In this document: in pieces, positions 43,585 through 58,000 of the stretch | How the letters are laid out: every line of letters starts with the position of its first letter | Numbering within the stretch: the first letter of the stretch is position 1 | Source of the DNA: Siphonodentalium dalli | Taxonomy: Eukaryota; Mollusca; Scaphopoda; Gadilida; Siphonodentaliidae | Assembly (NCBI GenBank): GCA_032622095.1 | Contig: CP136064.1 | Coordinates: 127,957,605-128,021,604, forward strand | Direction: 5' to 3' | DNA length: 64,000 nucleotides | Program-made: the position numbers and the translations under genes | Notes under the pieces: model-generated | Told to the model about the DNA's origin: nothing | Database searches by the model: none | Seen by the model: the letters and a program-made list of their open reading frames with translations, nothing else

Positions 43585-45596
43585 CCTAAAAAAATAATAC
43601 CTTTGTTTTCGCTAACGAGCTAAAAAAAATTAGGGTAGGTAAGGCCAAAAAAAAAAAAGTTTTGGTTCTCAGGCCCCGCCGCATTGAATAAAAAGGTCCG
43701 CATTAGGCCTTTTTATTGCAATGCCTGAAGTTATGACAAAAAAACTTACGAAAAAATAAATTTGAAATTTTTTTTTTTTTTTTTTGATTTAATCAAAATG
43801 TCCATAGTAGATATGTGTTGAATATTAGTGTGCATTGAGCTCTAACATGTAATGTGTTAAAAAGTGACTTGCAGGCTTACAACATGAAGTAGATGACTAC
43901 AATTAAGAAAATGATTAGCTGATCCTCATGCTCTTCTTACAATTAGTCATTGTGAACAACTTACACTAATTGTATCTTTATACAATTGAAAGGCACAGGA
44001 CTAAATTCAGGATCACATATTAGAATGGGGAGGTATCAGTTTTTAGACAACAATAACAGTAGTTAATGTCAGGGGCATTATATAATTTTAGGTAATCCCA
44101 GTCATACACTGGTAGTACAATGTCATTTTTATATAAGACTAAATGAGTTTATATGCATAACAGTTCCCTCTACATTTGTGGTTATTACTAGACAGAGGAA
44201 GGTATCTTTGTCCATGCTACTATGCGCAGAAAAAAATAAAAATAAAACCCTCCCTCCCTCATTGATTTGAAAAAAAAATTGCCCGAGAACCAAAACACTT
44301 TTTTTTTTTGGCCTAGGTAGGCTTAACTTTTTTTTTTTTGGTTAATTTTTTTTTTTCAGTATCTTTAAAAATAACTGTATACTACTTGTCAATAACCCAA
44401 TCTATGCACTTCTTAGCCCCAATCAGGTTAACCCAGATGACAGAGGAACTAGAAACTCCAATTCAATCTTACATATGCTTTAATATTTACATATATACTA
44501 TTCTATATACAAAGATAGTCTTTGATAATCCTAATATTTCCTATATGGTCTGGCGACAACTGGAGTCAGTCCAGCACCACTGCACTGTTCACATATTGGA
44601 GTGACCGTCTTGTACCGATCTCTTAAGGATGGCTTCACAACACCACCTTCTCCGCATTCAGTGAAGGATCTAGGTATTTTTTGGGGACACCTGTTTTTGG
44701 GCAATGATATGCCGAAGGCATAACCTGACGACCTGATCGGAGGAATGTTTGGGAAGGGTGACCCCTGATGATGGTGGGGGTTCTTTCCCTGGAAAATTTT
44801 TGAAAATCCATTGCATTTAGAGCTAATCTAAGGCTCTTTGAGTCAGTATTTTGAATTTTACAGAGAGGTCAATTTTATCAAGTTTCTCAAGCATAATTTT
44901 GGAACTTTTTATATATGTATGGATTGGAAATGCTTATAAGTTATTGTCAGATATCTTTTGGTTCTATGGATTATGCTTATCGGAAGCCTTATCCTGCTTG
45001 AAATTAGACTTGCCATCATCACTCTAATTCATAAATAGGCTATTTTATAAAATTCAAGTGAGACACATACCATACATAATATACTACATGTACATGTAAT
45101 ACAGAAATCCTACATGTACATGTAGTACAGAAACAATGTACATGTATTACGGTAGTAATGACTATATATGGTACTAATCTCTATGTTAATTTTTCATTTG
45201 GTATTATGAGATCCCACTTGATAACCAGGTTGATTTGATCAAATTGTTAATGTTCCTGTGCTGTAATTGATTGAAATACTGAAGTCTGAACGCTAAATGA
45301 TAACATACCTGAACTCAAATTATTTGAAGTTTTCACAGATGAAAGCTAGATAAAGCCAAACATACTTTACAGTATGATTCCAACTGTTAAACTTAAATCT
45401 TTTTGTAAACTTAAATTTCTTATGTCAATATATATAAATATATAAATGTTTTGCATCTTGTTATGATATGAATTGGGACCTAAATTTTTGGGTCCATTTT
45501 TTGTTTGTTTGCAATGGCAATAAAAAGTTTAGGGTCGGCGGTTTAAAATAGGGTCGGTCGGGTTAGCGGAAACAAACGTATTTTTTGTTTAGGCCT
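43585..45596. mobile_element. Family F element, copy 4, with a nested relative
   Basis: Ends AGGCCTAAAAAAATAATACC and the inverse of AGGCCTAAACAAAAAATACG (followed by TTTGTTTCCGCTAAC) bound 2.0 kb. Inside, 43650-44316 has its own ends AGGCCAAAAAAAAAAAAGTT then TTGGTTCTC and the inverted partner, so one family member sits within another. Interior 44540-44660 matches copy 3. Confidence 0.7.
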
Positions 45597-45966
45597 GAGG
45601 TAGCAAATTTTCATTTATTTTGTTGGATCATTGATGATTCCACACTTTTTTGCAACCCCACTCGAGTGTTGCAAATAAAGTTGAAATATTATTGAAGTGT
45701 ACAGTACTGTGTATTCAGGATTGAGAACTTAATAATTTTCATACATCAAGTAGTGTGGTACCGGCTATGTCAAGTAGTACGGCTAGTATGTTTCATTGTA
45801 TTTCTTAAATGTTTCCACCCTGTACTGCCCTGTTTTATTGGAATTCTTCGAAATTTCCCTCCTGTAATACTAGCAGTTATTATTCTGACCTGTACTACTA
45901 TTTGTATCCCGAGAGGATAATTGGATGAAATAAATTCCTTATCTTGCAGAATCTTTTTTTTTTCAG

Positions 45967-46036
45967 AGCCCTTCAAGATGCCAACAAGAAATACAGAGGC
46001 CGATGACAGTGTTCGTCTGAAAATTGGTTATGATGG
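45967..46036 (+). CDS. aPKC: aPKC exon with start codon
   Basis: A polypyrimidine tract and CAG end at 45966. The exon then has 11 bases of 5' UTR and ATG at 45978 in a good context (A at -3). It encodes residues 1-19 plus two bases of Gly20, ending at [17 protein letters not shown] is the first PB1 strand and holds the conserved lysine. A non-coding exon must lie upstream and was not located. Confidence 0.85.
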
Positions 46037-49000
46037 GTAGGTATAGGTGTAACTCTTCTCATGCCAGGGCTGTAACCAACAGAAATATACAATTATAGAA
46101 GTGTACTGGCAAGTGGCAATACTACCGTACATGTCATTTGATCTTCATATACCTGTATACTGTTGGCATTGGCCTTGGCTTAAAATTAAAATAATTTAAT
46201 TGATGTGGTTAAGACTTTTGAACATCCAATGACAAAATGTTTTTAAAATCCTTATTATTTTATATCGTGGCATGCCATAATAAGAAATTTTTCCCCATTT
46301 AGCAAGTTCGTTCTTTATTAAAGAAAGAACTTGTCAAATTGGAAAAAATTCTTATTATGGCATGCCATAATATAAAATGTACATATATTTGAATGTCATA
46401 TTTTTCCCCACTCATTATGTACTGGTCGTGTAAGATAGTTCCACTGACTGAGTGGATAGTTCTCACGCTGAAACAGATATCCTGTTACTGTCGACAACCG
46501 GTTGCAGTACGATCAAGCGGTTAACATATATGTAATACACACACGCGATGCCAATGCAAAAACCTAATGTATTCAGGTCTTTAATAAGAGTGATATTCCC
46601 GAAAGGACTATTAGGTCCTTTCCTTAACCCCTCATTTTATGGCCTTTCATATCAGAAATCAGAAAAAAAAGAAAAAAAAGTTGCAAATAATTTTTTGTTA
46701 TAACATTAATTTTTCTTCTTCTTCTTTGATGGTTTATGTTCCGAGAGGGATGCTGGTCCATTATAGATGTACCTCTGTGAATTTCCAGTTGCATCGCACA
46801 CTGAATATTTGATCTAGCTGACAGCGGGATTGCCTGCATCAACGCCTTCATAGAACTTGTCCAAAAGCATGTAGCTGTCGGCTTTGATAAATTTGTAATC
46901 GTCTTGGTCTATTTTAATTCGGTTGTGCAGGTGGACCAATTTCTCTTTCTCAGCTTGATCTTTCTCCCTGGGGAATGAAGTCACTTTCTGTGGATACTGT
47001 GATAACATAGGCCGGCCCCTATAGCGGTGAGCTGTCTGCAGACTGGGTGACTCCGCAGTATGACGGTTGTCTCCATCTGTAGCTGAGTGGGAAGAGGGAT
47101 CTGGGCATCTCTCAGATCACCTCTCTCTCCACCTGGCCATCCTCGTTGTGTCCCTTTGATGCTGAGAAGATGTTTTCTTTGTTATCTTCCTCTTCTTCTG
47201 GGTAGCCCCTCATGTGACAGCAGGTCTCTGGATGAATCCATGGTGCAACATGGAATTTCAGAAAAAGCTCAACGTGGCTACCTGACCTGTGTAAATTCCA
47301 TGTCAGACAGGGATCCACATTGAGTGAGTGAAAGACGTGTCTGACTTCAACAGGGATTATTGACAAATCCATTGTACCGCTGAAGTCGGCGCTCAATCCA
47401 ATATGTCTTATCCCGCCGGCAGTCGGAACATGATTGATCAGTCAAAATTAAACGTATTCAAAAGTCTTCTGTGAATTGCATGTCACATAGTCTGGCTTTG
47501 GTGGCTTAACATCAAAGATGCATGACGTCATCTTTGATGTTCCGATGTCTGGGGAAACACATGCACCGAGTCCTCGGCAAAGATCAATGCAATCGTTTTG
47601 AATGCAGTACGGCCTGGTCATTTGACTTATACTGTCCGACTCACTAGTAGCAGACAGTATCATGGATACTCGAGAAATGCGTAAATCTGATGTATGGGCA
47701 CATTTCGTTCTGCTTAAACAAAATAAAAAGAAATTCGCAGAGTGCACACTCTGTCGAACCCGATTTACATATACATGGTGATTGGTCTACACTTCTAACA
47801 TTACCGACTTTAATATTTTCTTTGAAATTACATGTACATGCAGACATTCATTTCTGTATGCAAATAGTGATATTGGCTTTTTGTTAATTGTAATCTCATA
47901 CCCTGTGAAAGATCAAGGATGTAAATCAATCAATCAATTAATAATAAGTAATCTGAGTGCTTGCAAGTTCCAAAGAACTCACATCAAAGTAGTGTTTTCA
48001 AGCAGTCAGACTTGTTTGCAGCCTAATGACTAATTCTCAGCATTTGATTGTGTTCGAACAGAAAACACTGTTTTCGGCTGATATCCAGTAGTTAGAATAC
48101 CTGAGTCACATGACCTAATACTGACCAATATCCCACTCCTGCAAGCACTATAATGACAATAAAAGCTGCTGCGAATTGCATGTATGAAAATTTATATAGG
48201 TCATGCAATATTCTTCCCAAATGTAACAATAATAAGTCAGGTAGCGAGTTGAGACGACAATACAAACAGGTCAAGCGTGACACATATATTTATAAACACT
48301 GAGAGTTTTAGTTCACTGTGTCAAAGTGAGTTCGCCATATAGTTAATTGACCAAATTATAGTGATATCTTGGTGCATATATGCTGTAAACAATGAGTGTA
48401 AAGTCAAAGGTTGAAAACCGCGGATATCCGTTTATGATCCAGTTACACCTCGTGGTTAACTGGCTACAAAAATAGGTCAACTGTTTCTACACTAAATGGT
48501 TTATAAACCAATATTGACAATACCGGTAATCACACTGGACTTGGTCATTGAAATATAATGTAAATTATACCAATTAACAATGTCTTCCATACACTGGTTT
48601 GTGCATGTATGTTCTATTTAAGGTTCTCAGCAGCTCTGTTCAAATTAAACCTCTCAAATGATTATACCAATATTCAAATTGTAAATATAATCAATGAACA
48701 ACCGATTCAAAATATTTATTTGTATGACATATTTACAGTATCATGTACCACCGGTATGTTGACTAATTGTTGTCAGTTTACAATGATTGTTGTAGCATGA
48801 ACTAAAACACAGAATATTTATTTTCTTCTAGCAATATTCTCATCATACATGTGAATAATGCCATAAGCCTTGACATGTTCTACACAGAAATTAAAGACAT
48901 CTGTAAATTTGATGAGAAGAAGCTGTTCACTGTCAAATGGGTTGATGAAGAAGGTAATTATTAGTCTGAGTTTGATAAGATTGTAAACTTAAGCAACAAC

Positions 49001-52000
49001 ATGTACCGGTAGTGAACAATTGTTTTTAAAAACATTAGAGAAAATGATTGAGCTTGGGCTGGTATTGCTGCTGTTGACTTTGCTAACCTTTTTTGTTGGG
49101 TGTTTGTCCTCATGTTGACAATATGTTTTGATTTATCTTACATGAGACAAAGTCTTTGGTGGAACTACATTTATTTTTAATTTCGTGGAATGCATGTATC
49201 CCATGACAATATCTTGAATAAACAATATGTTGCAGTGACCTGTGATATGCAATGATTTGGCTAGTAGCCTAGTAGTTGCACTTGGAAATTACTATCATCA
49301 TAAAATACTTCATACTCTCTATCATTATCAGTGAATATTGAGTTACAATGTCCATCATGTTTGATCTGTCTTTTAATGGCATTGCTCTGAGGACATAGAA
49401 CAGGTTAATGCTTTACTATTTAATTTTTTAGGTGATCCATGTACAATTTCATCACAAGCAGAACTAGATGAAGCAATTAGGCTTTACGAGCTGAACAAAG
49501 ACTCAGAAATAAATATGCATGGTGAGTAGTTAAAAATGATTACATGTATACATATTAGTTGTTTTTTGGAGCCTTGAGGTTCTTTTTAAAAATATGATTG
49601 TATATGTTGCAAAAAAAATTATACTTTTGACAAGGTTTTCATCGTATGCTCTCATATCTTTCTTACATTGCAGTGTTTCCAAATGTTCCTGAAAGACCTG
49701 GCATGCCATGTCCTGGTGAAGACAGTAAGTTATAGACATATATCATTTAATTTAACCCTTTCTATACTAAATACTCACTAAAAAGTAGTGCCCTTTGGAA
49801 ATGTTCATATAATAAGTTCAACAAGACCATTTCCCTCCAATCAATAGGACTCCTTCTTTCACTTTTATTATCTGTCGTCTACTTAATTTTTTTTAACACC
49901 GTTTCATTTATGGATTTTTACTACTTTGTATATATTTTATAGAATGAAAAGAGTCTGGACATGAGTGAATTTCTCTTGTTGATCCTAAAAATATGTTTAA
50001 CTCCAAATATGAACCCTTTGATGTATTGTTTCTGAAGACAATTTTCAAGTTTCCAAGGCTTCAACAATTGTTTTCAGTATAATTGATAGCATCTGGGTTG
50101 AGGTTGGAAAAATAAGTAAAAATCAGACTTATAGTTTTTCCATCAAGGCTCTATTGAGCTACATTAGCACATCTAATCAATACTTGTTAGGAACTACATG
50201 TTATTTTGTAGTGAAATTTTTGGGAAATATTAACTCCCTTCCATTGGACCATAGACACTATCTGATATGATATCTAAAATAGTTGTTTTCTGAAGGTGTT
50301 TAACTCTTTTACTGCCGATCGCGACTTGAGTCGAAATCGAGTACATGCTGCCATCAGGATGGGTACATGGGGTATAAGTTCCAGACTATATAACACCAGG
50401 AAATATGTGAGATAGGGCAGATAAGAGGCAGCCTCTGTGTATAGGACCATTATCTAAGGGCACTTGGTGATGTCGTGGTCACTTGATCTTTTCATAGGTT
50501 ACTTGTATGTCTCTAATAATATAAAATAGAAACTCAATATGTAAGTAACATACCCAGCAAGATATGTTCATCACAAGCTTATAACATAACAAAGTCGGAA
50601 AATGCCCAAAAACATACAGTTATACAAGGCGTTATACAAGGTAGCCGCCAAGGTCCCGTGACCAATGTGGGGTGGCCAATGTGGCTGCAACATATCAACA
50701 TGTCTATATATAGTTATAAGTCCAACAACATAAGACACGTGACCTATTCAAATGTGGGTATATATAGCACATTTTGGCTGAGGTGTGGGTCCTAGCCTGA
50801 AAGATGTCAACAAATGTGAGAAATAAATGTTACCAATTTCTGCATTGATAGCACCCATATTTTTTCCCATATAAGCATGAATATGCATCAAACATAGCCA
50901 CTAGTGTGTAAACCAAGATGGCCACCAATGTCACATGACCTCATGGTGGTGGCATCACTGGCATGAGTGGCTATGCGATGCCTATGTCCAATGACATATG
51001 AAGTTTCAACACATTATTCCAAGCAATACTTGAGACACACTGTGTTACTCACATACACCCATAATGCTTGTATACATGTGTTGTATGCTTCAATGGCAGT
51101 GGGGAACCCATCTGGTGCTGAGCGGAAGCGAAAGAGTTAAATTTTATGGCACTGCTGGTTTATGATGACAGACCCATGACCTGTATAATTAGGGTCATTT
51201 GGTTGATTTTCTTTAAAAGTTTTACACAAGTGGATAGATTCTAGCTTTATTGTAATGTCTTGTTCTAATTGTCATCACTTTTCGTGAACTGTTATATATT
51301 CTGTACTAGATTGACGATTTTGACTGTAATGGTTGAAGTTATAGGTTAAACATCCAACAATGATGATCGGCATTTTTTGTACTGTTCTTCATGGTTTGAG
51401 GTACAAGCAGAAATTTTGGAGCCCATAATAGAGTTGTGCCATGATACATTAATATGACAATGCTAAATATTCCACAAGCATACCACATCCTCTCAATAGT
51501 TAGAAATATTAGTTTGAATTTGAACACATCTTCATTTCATTTCCAGGAAATATGTACAGGAGAGGTGCCAGGAGGTGGAGGAAGCTCTACAAAGTGAACG
51601 GACATTTATTTCAAGCAAAACGCTTCTCACGGGTAAGTCCTGGACTATCATGTACATATATCTGCCCCCCCCCCCCCCCCCCCCCCCCCTTCAAAATATT
51701 TAGTTTGGATCATTTGTTTAAATCTTTTTCTCTACTAGTGGAGTGGCCAAATCCAAAATGGGCCTTTGTTTTCGAGATATCCTTTGTTTTCGAGATACCT
51801 GGCTGTCACCATTTCAATTATGTTTATATTTGCTACTAGCCTACAGTTTTTCATTACTTAACATTTTATCTAATTCAAATGCCACCTGACTCATAAGAAT
51901 TGTGGTCAAAACATCTTATTTCAGAGAAATTCTGGTTTGCTAGGGAGTTGCCGTGCTTATGCATGGATATAATCTAACAGCAATTATAAATGGAGCACCA

Positions 52001-55000
52001 ACTTGTATTAATGCAGTGGAGATTATCCCACTGTGAACTATGTATCAATAGAATGTATTAGCATGAGAGATAGTACGATACAAGTCCGGACCCAAGTCCC
52101 TAAGAACTAATACAGGTATAATATCCACCGGAGATATAGAAGCTTCAATTTCAATTATTCTAACCTGGGAACTCAATATCTTCTATTTATAACATAGGAA
52201 TCAAATTGACAATTTAAGTTATTTAACGAACATATTACTCGAGACTGAAATACCAATATATGAAAAAACATGTACATGAAGCAACATATGGTGTGAACAA
52301 CTGATATGAATAAGTGTGCAGTGTTGTTCTCTTGTTGGACGCTGCGCCGAAATCTTGGACGATTATACAAAGCTGCAATTTCTCGACCACTATAAATAAT
52401 ATTTGTAATGCAGATTGCATTTGATGGGCATTGTGGTCCCATGTTATGTCACTATATAGAGCATTTTGTGTGTGTGCGGTGATGAATTCCATGTTAAATT
52501 AATAGGTAGTGACTCTATGATATGCAAACTTTGATTGCTCGTGGACTCATATCCAACTTTCCCAAAGCGAGAGAACGATTAGATATGTTATATACTGGAT
52601 TAAAAAATGTATGCCATTTTTGCGTTGCTGCATTTAGCAATAGATAATTAATGATTCTGTTATTTAATGTTTCATTTGGCCAAAACTGTTGCAAGGCTAG
52701 TTAGCGATCTCTCTGAAAATGTTGGTGGAAAGTCAAAAGCGCATGTTAATGAGGACTGCACATTCTAGACTATCAACCTATATTAATGAAAGTTGTAGGT
52801 TATTATTAAACATTACAACATCATTTCTTACCACATCTAATGCATGATTACTTGTAGAGATGGGCGGTACTCGGTATTTACCGTGCAGTACCGGTATCAG
52901 CATAATACCAATTTACTGTACCGAATCAAAACTAACAATATCAAATTTTCGGTACGCAAATTATTCATGTGTTGCCAACTTGTGTTAGTGTATCTTCGTA
53001 TTGAGTAAAGTTTATCAGTAAACACTCCCTAATTGCGTAGGATATATTTATAGCATGCTATCTCGGTACCTTTCTATTAATTGATCATCATCGGCATCAT
53101 GCAGTTGTGCAACTTTCAACTGGTGTAAGCAATTTTTCGCCCGCGAAGATTTTACTAACCTAAATATGTTCAAGTCTATTACACATGGCTTTTGAATAGT
53201 TAAAGATGGAGAAGTGGCTTCATGGTCCTAATTTGATCGAGCATGACAGGGAATCTTGGTTGGGGGGGGGGGGGGGAATTGACAATAAGTAATCACGTTA
53301 AAACATTAACTCAATAAACAGTTATGATGTAACAAATAATGTTGATTGGTACATAGTCTGCATGTCGCACGTGCCCAATATCCTGAATAATCCATGGGAT
53401 TACTGGGTCTGAATTTCCCTGAAATCTACTTTCACTTTCTAAAAATAGAACAGATCCATCAAATGATTTAAGAATTCTTTTATACAATGTGTTTTGCTCA
53501 GATTCATAATACTGTGTTTGCATGGCTGATTTATTTCGCTGTTGGGACTATTTATTGGGATTTGTGAATTATAATCACTGATTACTACTCATAATTTTAT
53601 TCACTAACAAAAATGTTATGTGACGAAAGTGACACGTATATCTATTGCAGTCATGCATTAATGCATTATCTCATTCTTTTCAAAAGTTGTGCGACGGTGC
53701 GCTTGTAAATCATCAAAGAGACGTGTGAATATCACTTAATTATGTAGGTCATTTGTTGCCTAATTAAGCTGTAGTCACGAATGTAGTAAATCCGTGGACA
53801 GTGGGCATATACTGCTCAGTTGTAAACTTGGATCACTGCAATTTACCGGGAATCTCTAAACTGGTCCTATAATTAAGAGCCAAATCCGATTACCGTACCG
53901 TTACCGAGGTAAATCAACGAAAATTTACCGATACCAATACCGAGATTTCATACCGCCCTTCTCTAATTACTTGTAATGGTCGATGGCCATGCTCTATTAC
54001 AACCAGATGCCTACATATTGTTAATGCTTTACTGACCTAATGCCTCAAAAGGAAATCAAATATGTCAAATAATTGACATACAGTGATACAGTGTTTATTC
54101 TATTATTTGACACATCTATATCGTCTGGCTTACTACTGATGTAGTAATTCAGCCAAATAAACTATTAATGTCATTATTGGAATTTCGCTAAGTGATTTTT
54201 ATTTTTGTTGATTTATCTTTCTCCAAATATTTGAAACAAAGTTTCTGGTAATTGGTACACAAAACAACCTAAACATTCAACAAATAAAAATTTCCATCCA
54301 GTGCTAACACTGTCGTCACACCTGTGTCATAGCTGAGGATGTGACACTTGGAACCTGATATAGGATACGACCAAACCAAAAGCAGTGTTAGAGACAAGGT
54401 TTACCCGCACATACGGAGCAAATCGAGGGTATACAAAAAGTTGATTTGAGACACACATCAAAGCTTCATGACAAAAATGTAGTTATTACCACCATCACTC
54501 AAACACAACATATTGCCGTCTAATATAAACACACAATCTAAACAATATGCTGTACGATATATTATGGCCGGCTTTCATATTCGTTGTTTGCAAAGTGTTG
54601 ACATTAGAATTAACCTTCATGATGGGTGCCATCTTGGACTTTGATTGTCTCCTTAGACCAGATGTTGATGTAAATTTCACACTTTATCTTTCTTTGTTGT
54701 ATTCAGCAAAAAATAATTTCAAACTTTTCACTTAATTCTTTACATTCTGGACTAGAGTCCCCATTTATGTGGAGGTTTGTGACTGTGTGGTGGTTAAGTT
54801 TTTGTTAACTAATTCTCAAACTGATAAGATGGACTAATGGTGAAACTACTGTTCAATACGAAATATCTTCTATGTAGTCACTGCAATGATATACAAATGC
54901 CACATGAGACGTCCCCTTTCTAGTCCGTTCGTATGTCCATTCATTGCATGTTAAAATTGGATGCCATATTGGATGCCATCTTGGATTTTGATACTCTTCT

Positions 55001-58000
55001 AATAACACATCTGGATGGCAATTTTCACCTGTCAATTGTATGTGTGTTCTACGTTAAATATAACAAAATACTGCGCATTATGCTATCATTCATAGTTCCA
55101 ATCCCAGGTGCTAACATTATTTTGAATTTTATGACATTGGACAGAGGGATATATTTTTGCCTATTATTTTACCAATTGAAAAGATGTATTAATGGTGAGA
55201 TTAATGTTTGATATGTAATGTTATTATATGTCGTCATTACAATAATATATATTTCACCACTTGGGATGTTCCTTTTCTGGATTTCTCATATGTCCCTTCA
55301 TTAAGTCTTAAAATTAAAACTGACCCCCATATTGGATGCCATCTTGGTTTTTAAATATTGTTAAAAATTAGCATTTTACACTTATTATGTGTGTTCCACA
55401 TTAAATAAAAGCAAATATTACGCAGTATTCTATCATTCTTGGATCCAATCCCCGGCAATGGCTATATTTAGTTTTTAGCTCACCTGAGACGAAGTCTCCG
55501 GTGGAGCTGTAGTCATCATTACTCTTCCGTCCGTCCATACGTCCGTCCGTCAACAATTCTTTGAACATCTTCTTCTAAAGATTCATAGGACCGAATATGT
55601 TCATATTTTGTGTTAATCAGATTTGTTAAAAGTCAGATAATTGCGAAACCAGGGCCATAACTCTTTCCCTCCATGGTAACTCTTAAAACACTTTCTTCTC
55701 AAAAACCACTGGGCCTATTTAGCTTAGATTTGGTATAGAGGGTCCCTACATGACTGAGATTCAGATTTGTTCAAATGGGGTCACTGGGTTAAATAGGGTC
55801 GAAGCCAGGGACATAACTCTTAAAAAACAAAACACTTTCTTCTCAAAAACCATTGGGCCTATTTAGCTTAGATTTGGTATAGAGTGTCCCTACATGATTG
55901 AGATTCAGATTTGTTCAAATGGGGTCACTGGGTCAAATAGGGGCAGAGCCAGGGACATAACTCTAAAAACCAAAAATTACATTTTTGCATTTTGATCTTT
56001 GATTTTTTTTTAGACACATCACAGCTACCCAACCTCCCCAACCACCTCCTGTCCCTGCCACACCATGCTGTACCATACTATATTATCTCTGTCTACTTCA
56101 CCCCCATTAAAATCCTTATTTTGATCACAGCTGTAGGAGTAACACAATGCATTGGTATTGCTCATTGCTCTGCAAAATGTTTGTGCAGTTATTAATTATA
56201 TCAATGTTGACAGCTCTCCAAGACATACCAGTAGCTGATAGTGGATTTATGAATGGAATTTTATCCCATGTTTATCTCAGATACAAATTACCTGTTTGAC
56301 AGATAAAGTTTATTTTTACTATCAATATTAACCATTTCATGACCAGAATTGTGCTGGTGAGAGCAATGAAGACCCTGAGCTTGTGCATTCTCTTATATAT
56401 GTGAGTCTCCCATGGGAGCCTCCCATATAAAAGAGAATGCACTGGCTTTCAAGGTCATGGAAATTTGTTAAGCCAATATAGTCAGGCATTCAAATAATTC
56501 ATGTATGTCATATTCTTGCAGGGATGTCCCCACAGTGTTGGGGGGGGGGGGTGATTTACAGTTTTGTTCAATGAAATGTAATTTTTAAGCTCACCTGAGA
56601 CGAATCTATAGTCATCACTTCTCATCTGTCACCTGTTCATCTGTCTGTCCCCCATCCATCTGTCAACAATTCTTTGAACATCTTCTCTAGATCATAACAC
56701 TGAATGGGTTCATATTTGGTGTGGATGTTCCCTAGGTGACTCACATTCAGATTTGTTCAAATGAGGTAAATCTGTCAAATGGTTACGAAGCCAGGGCCAT
56801 AACTCTTGCCCTCCATAATAATTCTTTAAAACGACTTCTTCTCATGTACCATCAGGTTGAATGAGTTCATATTTGGTATGAAGGGTCCTTGGGTGACCGG
56901 AGTTAAGATTTGTTCAAATGTGGTCATTTGTTTTAAATGGGGTCACCTGGTCAACTAGGGGCCATGCAAAGGACAGTTTTCCTCTTAATATGCTTCCTTC
57001 ACACGGACCATCAATTTCTATTTTACTGATGATTAGTATGAAGGGTTCTTTGGTGTCTGGGATTCAAATTTATTCAGATGGGGTCACCAGATTAAATAGG
57101 GACCAGGGACATAACTGTATGTCTCTATAGTAATACTTAAAATCAGTAGTGTACAGTTGGTAATTTAAAGGTAGATATTCACCGATCTACATACATGAAG
57201 CCTCTCTAGCCACATATCCTGTTTAGATCTACTTCTTTTAAAGTGATTATGAAAAGTTCTGACTGTTATGGTCTCCAGAGTCCCAGTCTTATCAGTCTTT
57301 GACTGTCTTGTTTATGACATTGGGGGAGGGTTACGTTTTTATGTTTACCCATACCATAGTATGGTAAACATAGTGTCGCTGTCCGGACACTTTACGCATG
57401 GTGCGATAACTGAAATATTTTCTATCTGATCAGAACCAAATTTTGTATGTGAACTTCTGAGCACAAGACAGATCGATTTCGAATATGGGTTTGATCCGAC
57501 TATTTTTAACTGAGTTATGGTCCTTTTTCGAAAAATTATTCACTCTTAAAAAAAAAAAAAAAAATTAGATTGAATTCCTAGCTCAATTTAAAAAAAAAAA
57601 AAAAATTAAATAAATAAATAAATAAAACAAATATATAATACAATATATTTTTTTAAAATAATTAAAAACCATTTTTTTTTTTAAAGTTAACAAAATTTGA
57701 AAAACTAACAACATTATAACTCTGCTGAGGGTACCCCGAGTTACCACACCAAATTTGGTTTAAATTGGTCCAAAATCTTGTGATATGTACTGGTAAATTT
57801 GTTTGGAGCGACATTAAACCCAATTCACCAATTCCATCCCATGCCATAGATGCCAGTCTTCAACATAAACAATGTATGTGATTTGTTGGCAGCTCTGCTA
57901 TATAATTGATATTAATGGGTCAGCAGTGAGTGTCTTATCTTGATGGCCATTGGTAGAATTGATACATTTTCATTGTAAACTTAAATTGGACTCTCTTAAC

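Noticed and set aside
47330-47420. Possible dual-oxidase peroxidase-domain start (RYNGF-NNP on the minus strand)
   Set aside because: Only about ten residues are suggestive and a stop follows at once; nothing upstream or downstream supports it.
48092-48283. Minus-strand frame with a hydrophobic segment and an upstream TATATAAAT
   Set aside because: The TATA-like motif is too close to the ATG and no further exon was found.
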